NCBI GenBank assembly: GCA_024234055.1 | Contig: JACKOW010000001.1 | Coordinates: 722,001-786,000, forward strand | DNA length: 64,000 nucleotides | Source of the DNA: Rhodanobacteraceae bacterium | GTDB taxonomy: Bacteria > Pseudomonadota > Gammaproteobacteria > Xanthomonadales > SZUA-5 | Reading direction: 5' to 3' | Part shown: one piece after another, positions 59,682 through 64,000 of the stretch | Position numbering within the stretch: position 1 is the stretch's first letter | Layout: every line of letters begins with the position of its first letter | Notes under the pieces: model-generated | What the model was told of the DNA's origin: nothing | The model's input: only the letters and a program-made list of their open reading frames with translations | Databases searched by the model: none | Made by a program: the position numbers and the translations under genes

Positions 59682-60294
59682 GGATGGATGTCTGATTCGA
59701 ACGACTCTGACGCGGTGTGCCCTTCAATGATTCCGCTGTCCCTCGTCGCCAGCAAGCTGCCAAACCCATGCATCGTTGCACCCCGAACCGCCGGCAGATG
59801 ATCCAAACGCACGTCCACACTTAGCACGTCGACGCGTACGCGCTGTCCTTGAACCTCGGGTAGCTCAAGGTGCGTCTCCACCAATTCGCGAAGCTGATCG
59901 CTCCAAGGGTAGATCAGCGCGAGGTTGGGGCATTTGTACGCGACGGCGTAGGCATACATCTGCAGCAGGTCATCATTACCGGGACGCAGGCGGCCGGCTT
60001 CGTCGCGGCTGGTGAGCTTCCACTTGGTGTCGCCGATGGCGATCAGCTTCTGGCCGTCGCGCAGGTTCGCGTTGGGCTCCGGCGGGTTCCCAGCGGCAGC
60101 AATGAAGGCATCGAAGGCCTCGGCCGAGAGCACCAGGTTGTCGTGATCGGCAATGACCTTACGCGCCGTCGCAAAGGCGTTCTGCAGAAGCTCGACACGG
60201 TGGTGCCCATCAACGCCGCGGCACGCTCGATCAGCGCCTTGGCCTCGGGGCTGGTGCGAAGATTGATTCGGGCGGATTCCTGGGTGGCGGACAT
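59678..60294 (-). pseudogene. DUF1778 antitoxin remnant fused to McrC C-terminal remnant
   Basis: Starting at ATG 60294, ~35 residues match a DUF1778 (TacA-type) antitoxin ribbon-helix-helix start (SARINLRTSPEAKALIERAA, ALMGTTVSSF). The frame then shifts near 60185; in the next frame the protein resumes (LLQNAFATARKVIADHDNLV, LSAEAFDAFIA). Without a break it runs on into a piece resembling the nuclease end of McrC (LIAIGDTKWKL, DDLLQMYAYAVAYKCPNLAL, IYPWS). This is a chimera of two unrelated gene fragments. A GNAT toxin, McrB and the McrC N-terminus are absent. Both original systems are therefore likely dead, though the coupled AlpA-like gene may keep the frame translated. Confidence 0.7.
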
Positions 60295-60967
60295 GGATCG
60301 GCACTGTTGTGTGCTCAGTGCATTGTGCGTCAGATTGACTTACGCGGCGTGTGGCTTGTTTGCCGCGTGAGGTGTGCCGGCTGATGGCTTTGAAGTCGGT
60401 GGGCAACTGGAAGGGCGTCATGCGACCCGCGCGGCTGCGGCAGGTGCCGGGCAGTTCAGCTGGGTTGACCAGGTGCCGGTGCGGCGCCACCTGATTGACC
60501 TGGATGCCCGAGGAGAAGCGCCCGCACTGACCCGACAGCCTCAGGGCACGTCAGAGTACTCCGACACGAATCTAGGACCTGGTCTGGCAAGCGGGATCCC
60601 TATCGACGCGAAGCGACGTCACTGTCGCGTCGATGCCGGCGCTTGCCCGCGAGACGGCGAAGGCGCCCGGGTAGAGATCTGGCGAGAGGCTCCGCGTGGG
60701 AGCCAAGGACACGGCGAGCGTCACTGCGCCCCAGAATGACGCAATAGACGGAAGCGCGGTATGTGAACAGGACGCTTGACGGCATGAGACCGCAGCGTAG
60801 ACTGCCCTGCGCAGTGCGCAAGCCGTGACTTTGGAATTCCTGTCCGTGCCCATCAGCTGCATTGTCGCGGGGCAGGGGCGCTGGTCTGTGCTCCTCGCAG
60901 GAACTCGCTCCGGCAATCGCGACCGATGCCGTTGTCCCTGAAGCAATCCAAGAAGACTCTTGAGCCA
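60295..60967. other. 670-bp gap beside island remnant, no supported gene
   Basis: The open frames here on both strands are GC-driven and match nothing I recognise. One clear structure is a perfect 10-bp inverted repeat, ATCGACGCGA (60602-60611) and TCGCGTCGAT (60625-60634), around a 13-nt loop. The stretch probably marks the right edge of the decayed island. Confidence 0.55.
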
Positions 60968-61672
60968 ATGCGTATCTGCCCGAACATCTCCGCCTCATTG
61001 CCACATCGAGTTCTGCGTACTGCGGCGTTGCTTGTCCTGATCGCCGTGCTGGGCGCCTGCGCAACTGCAGGCGGCGGCAAGAGCGTCCATTCATCACTGA
61101 CGCCGATCGACGGTGAGCCGCGCGGCTGGTTGGTCGCCACGATTGGCGTGCTGGGCGAGCAGGACAAGTTGCCGCCGTTCCACGGCAACTACGTGAATTT
61201 CCGCCCGGTGCCCGAGCAGGGCCGCGCTACCGGAACTTTTTATGCGTACATCAACGACGTAGTGAATGCGCCGCGAGAGGAACTGGATGTCTTCGAGGGC
61301 GGCAAGCTGCAGAAGGTCATTGTGATTCCGCTGCGCCCCGGGCAGTACGAGATCACCGGTGGTGACATGGTCACTGATGTCGGGGTCGCCACCGCCTCCT
61401 ACAGGTCGGCGCCCGGATTTTCCCACCCATTTGAAATCCGTGCCGACCAGTTCACCTATGTCGGCAGTTACCTGGCTCGGGTGATGATGGGCGAAAATGC
61501 CGTGGGCATGACCATCCGCAGTGGCGCCTACTACGAGATCAGCGATCAGCAGCAGCGTGATCTCGCTTTGGCGCGCGCCCGCGACCCCTCACTTCCCAAG
61601 GACGCACCTGTGGCTGATGCGATACCGCGTCCGCCGCAGCTGGCTGCCGGGATGTTTCTTTTTGTCGAATGA
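60968..61672 (+). CDS. Hypothetical lipoprotein
   Basis: From ATG 60968 the 234-residue protein has a basic N-terminus, a hydrophobic stretch and lipobox LIAVLGAC with the lipidated Cys, then a beta-rich domain (HGNYVNFRPVPEQGRATGTF, VIVIPLRPGQYEITGGDMV, FEIRADQFTYVGSYLARVMM, GAYYEISDQQQRDLALARAR). The overall shape recalls DUF2846-like periplasmic lipoproteins, which I offer only as a possibility. It stands alone between the island remnant and the convergent serine hydrolase gene. Confidence 0.82.
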   Translation: MRICPNISASLPHRVLRTAALLVLIAVLGACATAGGGKSVHSSLTPIDGEPRGWLVATIGVLGEQDKLPPFHGNYVNFRPVPEQGRATGTFYAYINDVVNAPREELDVFEGGKLQKVIVIPLRPGQYEITGGDMVTDVGVATASYRSAPGFSHPFEIRADQFTYVGSYLARVMMGENAVGMTIRSGAYYEISDQQQRDLALARARDPSLPKDAPVADAIPRPPQLAAGMFLFVE

Positions 61673-61878
61673 CGGCGGCGGATAGCTGAATCCACGTCGG
61701 GAGAGGAAGTGCCCGATGCCGGTCGGCCGCAGGTCCCCGAGCGCCTTTGGGCGAGACTCAATCAATACTTGCTCTTTGCTGTTGAGGGTTGAAACCGGTT
61801 GCCGCTGGATTGGCTCGTCCACTACTTTTTGCGCATGTCGCTGCATACCGAAACTGCTCCATGCATCTGGCTGCTTCT

Positions 61879-63687
61879 TCAATCCTCCAATTCCAGCAAC
61901 GCCGCCTTGGCGCTGGCGAATTCTGGGTCAATGGCGAGCGCCTTGCGGTAGTGCCTGCGGGCCTGATCGGCATCGCCCTTGATCTTCCAGGCGTAGCCCA
62001 GGCTGTCCCAGGTGTTGGCTGAATCGGGGTAGAGCTGGGTGTTGAGGGTCAGCAGCTGGATGGCGGCGTCTGATGGCTGGCGCTGCAGCAGCGCCAGGCC
62101 TTGTTGATTGAGGTAGGCCTCGGAGGCGGCCTCGTCGCCGGCTTCCTTCAGCGCCTGATACGCGGCCAGTGCGGCTTGGCTGTCACCGGCCAGCAGCAAT
62201 TCACGCGGCTGCTTCTGGCCCTTCGGCAACTGCGGGTATCGCTGCCATTCGCCCGTGCGCCCTTCGATGCTGAGTTCCTGCAGGCCCTGATCATTGATGC
62301 CGATTGCGATCTCGCCATCGCTCTCGCGACGGCGGTAGCGTTCGTCACCGATGGGTACCAACTCGCTGCGGGCCTCGCCGGCGAGTTGCAGATAGAGCTC
62401 TTCGCCATCCTGTACCACCGTGGCCACTTGCTCGCTGTTGTAGCGGTAGCGTCCGGGCGCGGTTTCTCGGGCGAATTCACTGAGTGCCACGGGGGTGTAG
62501 CTGCGGAATCCCGGCCACTGGTAGGCAAAGGCCACCGCTCGCTGGATTTCACCCATCAGCGCCGGCTGATTGGCGTTGATCATCACGACCACGCCGATGC
62601 CTCGATCTGGATGCGCCAGCAGCAGCGCGCAAAAGCCTTCGTCCCAGCCGTTGTGACCGAAGTAGCGTTCACCATTGAAGTCCGACAGTCCGAATCCGCG
62701 GCCATAGGGCGCGTCGGCCTGTGCCTCCAGCATGGCTCGTGCGCTGGACTGCTTCAGCAGTTTGCTGGTCCCGGCCAGCGCCTGCTGCATCTCGACGGCA
62801 AAGCGCGCCAGATCTGCTGATGTGGTCCACAGGCCGGCGGCCGCCATTTCCGGATAGATGTGGCGCTTGCCGGCAACATCCTTGCCGTCGGGCAACACGC
62901 CGGCGGCCGAATGTTCCAGTTTCTTCGGTGGCAGCGGATTGTCAAAGCTGCTGTCGCGCATGCCGACGGGTTTCAGCACCAATGTCCGCATCAGCTTGGG
63001 AAAAGGCTGGCCGGACACTTCGGTCATCAGCAACTGGGCGACGGTGTAGCCGCCTCCCGAATAGCGCCATCGGCTACCCGGCAGCAGGTCCACGCGGATG
63101 GCCGCCGAATTGGCGGGTGCCTGACCCTCCAGGATCTGCAGCATGGAAGGCACGCTGGCGCCCGCGGGGTAACCGGCAAATCCGTGTACGGTCAAGCCGC
63201 CGGTATGGCTGAGCAGGTGCGACAGCGTCACCGGCACCCGCTCGGTGAATTCATTGTCTGGAATCTTCCACGATGCCAGCCGGTCATTGACCGGCTGATC
63301 CAGGGACAGTCGGCCGTCCTCGACCATGCGCATGGCCCCAAAGGCGGCGACTGGCTTGCTGACAGATCCGGCCTGGAACAGGGTGTTCTCCTGCACTGCA
63401 GCGCCGCTGTCCCGATCTGCCAGACCGTAGACGCGGGTCCAGGCGATGCCGGATTGGTCGATGACGGTGATGGCGACGCCCGGGACGCCGTAGTGGCTCA
63501 TGCGCTCTGCCAGCGACCAGCCCGGATCGCCAACGAAGCTGACCGGCGGACGCAATCCATGGATGACGCGCTCGATCTGGGCGTCCGACGCCTCATCAGC
63601 CTGACCTGGACCCGCGAGCAGCAGGCCGATCACGGCCGTGAGTGCCAGGCATGACTGGCGCTTGATCGATGGTGGCTGCTTGGACAT
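61879..63687 (-). CDS. Class C beta-lactamase-family serine hydrolase with C-terminal TPR
   Basis: From ATG 63687 (AGGGAGC site 6-12 nt upstream) the 602-residue product has a signal peptide (LALTAVIGLLLAGPGQA) and a beta-lactamase fold. Motifs are S108-V-S-K111 (GSVSKPV), a YSG tyrosine motif (RWRYSGGGYTV) and a KTG-equivalent GHNGW. A beta-rich middle follows, then TPR repeats (GDSQAALAAYQALKEAGDEA, TWDSLGYAWKIKGDADQARR). The motifs fit esterases or DD-peptidase-like hydrolases rather than antibiotic resistance. It should act in the periplasm or outside. Confidence 0.88.
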   Translation of the reverse strand: MSKQPPSIKRQSCLALTAVIGLLLAGPGQADEASDAQIERVIHGLRPPVSFVGDPGWSLAERMSHYGVPGVAITVIDQSGIAWTRVYGLADRDSGAAVQENTLFQAGSVSKPVAAFGAMRMVEDGRLSLDQPVNDRLASWKIPDNEFTERVPVTLSHLLSHTGGLTVHGFAGYPAGASVPSMLQILEGQAPANSAAIRVDLLPGSRWRYSGGGYTVAQLLMTEVSGQPFPKLMRTLVLKPVGMRDSSFDNPLPPKKLEHSAAGVLPDGKDVAGKRHIYPEMAAAGLWTTSADLARFAVEMQQALAGTSKLLKQSSARAMLEAQADAPYGRGFGLSDFNGERYFGHNGWDEGFCALLLAHPDRGIGVVVMINANQPALMGEIQRAVAFAYQWPGFRSYTPVALSEFARETAPGRYRYNSEQVATVVQDGEELYLQLAGEARSELVPIGDERYRRRESDGEIAIGINDQGLQELSIEGRTGEWQRYPQLPKGQKQPRELLLAGDSQAALAAYQALKEAGDEAASEAYLNQQGLALLQRQPSDAAIQLLTLNTQLYPDSANTWDSLGYAWKIKGDADQARRHYRKALAIDPEFASAKAALLELED

Positions 63688-63812
63688 GGAAAGCTCCCTT
63701 TGGATGGATCGGGCATCAAGGCCGGCGTGGAGATGGATATGATCGGCAAGGACCGATGCGTCCGCGACGCGGCCGCGGGTAACAGATCCGATGCAGTGAC
63801 CAGGAGGCGAGG

Positions 63813-64000
63813 ATGCCAAGTTTCATTGGACAGTGGACTACCACGCGGTACTCCGGCAACGACCCTGCCAACCCCGAGATGATCACCCTCACGATCACGG
63901 CAGACGCCGATCCCAACGCACTTGATGGAGCCTATCCGCGGCCGGGCGAAGACGCCCGCCTGTTCGGCCCGCTGGATGCCACCGGCTTGATCTGGACTGC
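63813..64000 (+). CDS. Unknown protein, 3' end beyond window
   Basis: A good AGGAGG site lies 6 nt before ATG 63813. The 62 visible residues (SFIGQWTTTRYSGNDPANPE near the start; GPLDATGLIWTA at the end) show no membrane segment. I do not recognise the family; the Gly/Trp/Thr pattern suggests a beta-barrel or lipocalin-like fold. It is divergent from the serine hydrolase gene with 125 bp between them. Confidence 0.7.
   Translation, partial: MPSFIGQWTTTRYSGNDPANPEMITLTITADADPNALDGAYPRPGEDARLFGPLDATGLIWT

Noticed and set aside
59678..60490. A 270-residue intact protein from 60490
   Set aside because: The first ~65 residues read as nonsense and the true antitoxin start is in another frame at 60294, so the gene is treated as a frameshifted chimera.
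60374..60946. Open frames on both strands in the island gap
   Set aside because: They overlap each other antisense, have GC-driven composition, no convincing ribosome site and no recognisable motif.
61879..63687. Antibiotic-resistance beta-lactamase
   Set aside because: SxxK, YSG and HNG motifs with C-terminal TPR match housekeeping serine hydrolases rather than AmpC enzymes.

Overview
The window is GC-rich proteobacterial chromosome with tightly packed genes, many 4-bp ATGA overlaps and short intergenic gaps. Gene content and order point to a gammaproteobacterium of the Xanthomonadales/Lysobacterales type: yqgE-ruvX-pyrR-pyrB-pyrC' and tonB-gshB-pilGHIJ-chpABC follow the order known from Pseudomonas, but pilK is missing, as I recall for xanthomonads. 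An ECF sigma factor with a Ser/Thr kinase partner, and intergenic palindromes ending in TGTAGGAGCG, also fit that group. This placement rests on synteny and motif recognition, not on a database search.

Layout. 1-2.9 kb: 3' part of thiE (minus), a rubredoxin and a TonB-dependent receptor. 2.9-4.4 kb: an ECF sigma gene whose kinase partner is cut down to its N-lobe, plus a doubtful small ORF. 4.5-8.8 kb (minus): yqgE, ruvX, pyrR, pyrB, a non-catalytic dihydroorotase pyrC' and a lipoprotein gene. 8.8-12.9 kb: an apparent accessory insertion with a DUF1800/DUF1501 secreted pair and an intergenic patch of nested repeats. 12.9-14.7 kb (minus): tonB-like gene and gshB. 15-28.8 kb (plus): the twitching-motility chemosensory operon pilG-pilH-pilI-pilJ-chpA-chpB-chpC, with a 2480-residue ChpA. 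28.8-38 kb: housekeeping genes holA, nadD, rsfS (with a histone-H1-like tail), rlmH, maf, rng, yhdP.

38-46.3 kb: an exopolysaccharide export and regulation set (PHP-type tyrosine phosphatase, Wza-like lipoprotein, Wzc-like tyrosine autokinase). It is followed at once by three unusual genes: a membrane J-domain protein carrying seventeen 12-residue repeats, a TPR protein and a secreted two-repeat FecR-like protein. This trio is the best candidate for an undescribed module. No glycosyltransferase, flippase or polymerase lies in the window.

46.6-64 kb: a SnoaL-like gene and a PfkB kinase, a hypothetical gene with oxyR, an orphan PycTM-like membrane protein, a two-module VOC protein, three c-di-GMP genes (an EAL protein with a degenerate GGDEF, an HD-GYP lacking its HD histidine, and a PAS/GAF/GGDEF/EAL protein) around aspS, and tRNA-Thr(TGT). 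The tRNA is followed by the remains of a mobile or defence island: an AlpA-like regulator coupled to a DUF1778-McrC chimeric pseudogene. The window ends with a lipoprotein, a serine hydrolase with TPR tail and the start of an unknown gene.

The dominant theme is surface behaviour: type IV pilus chemosensing, c-di-GMP turnover and exopolysaccharide export. These sit among conserved translation, replication and pyrimidine genes, with small accessory insertions marked by repeats.
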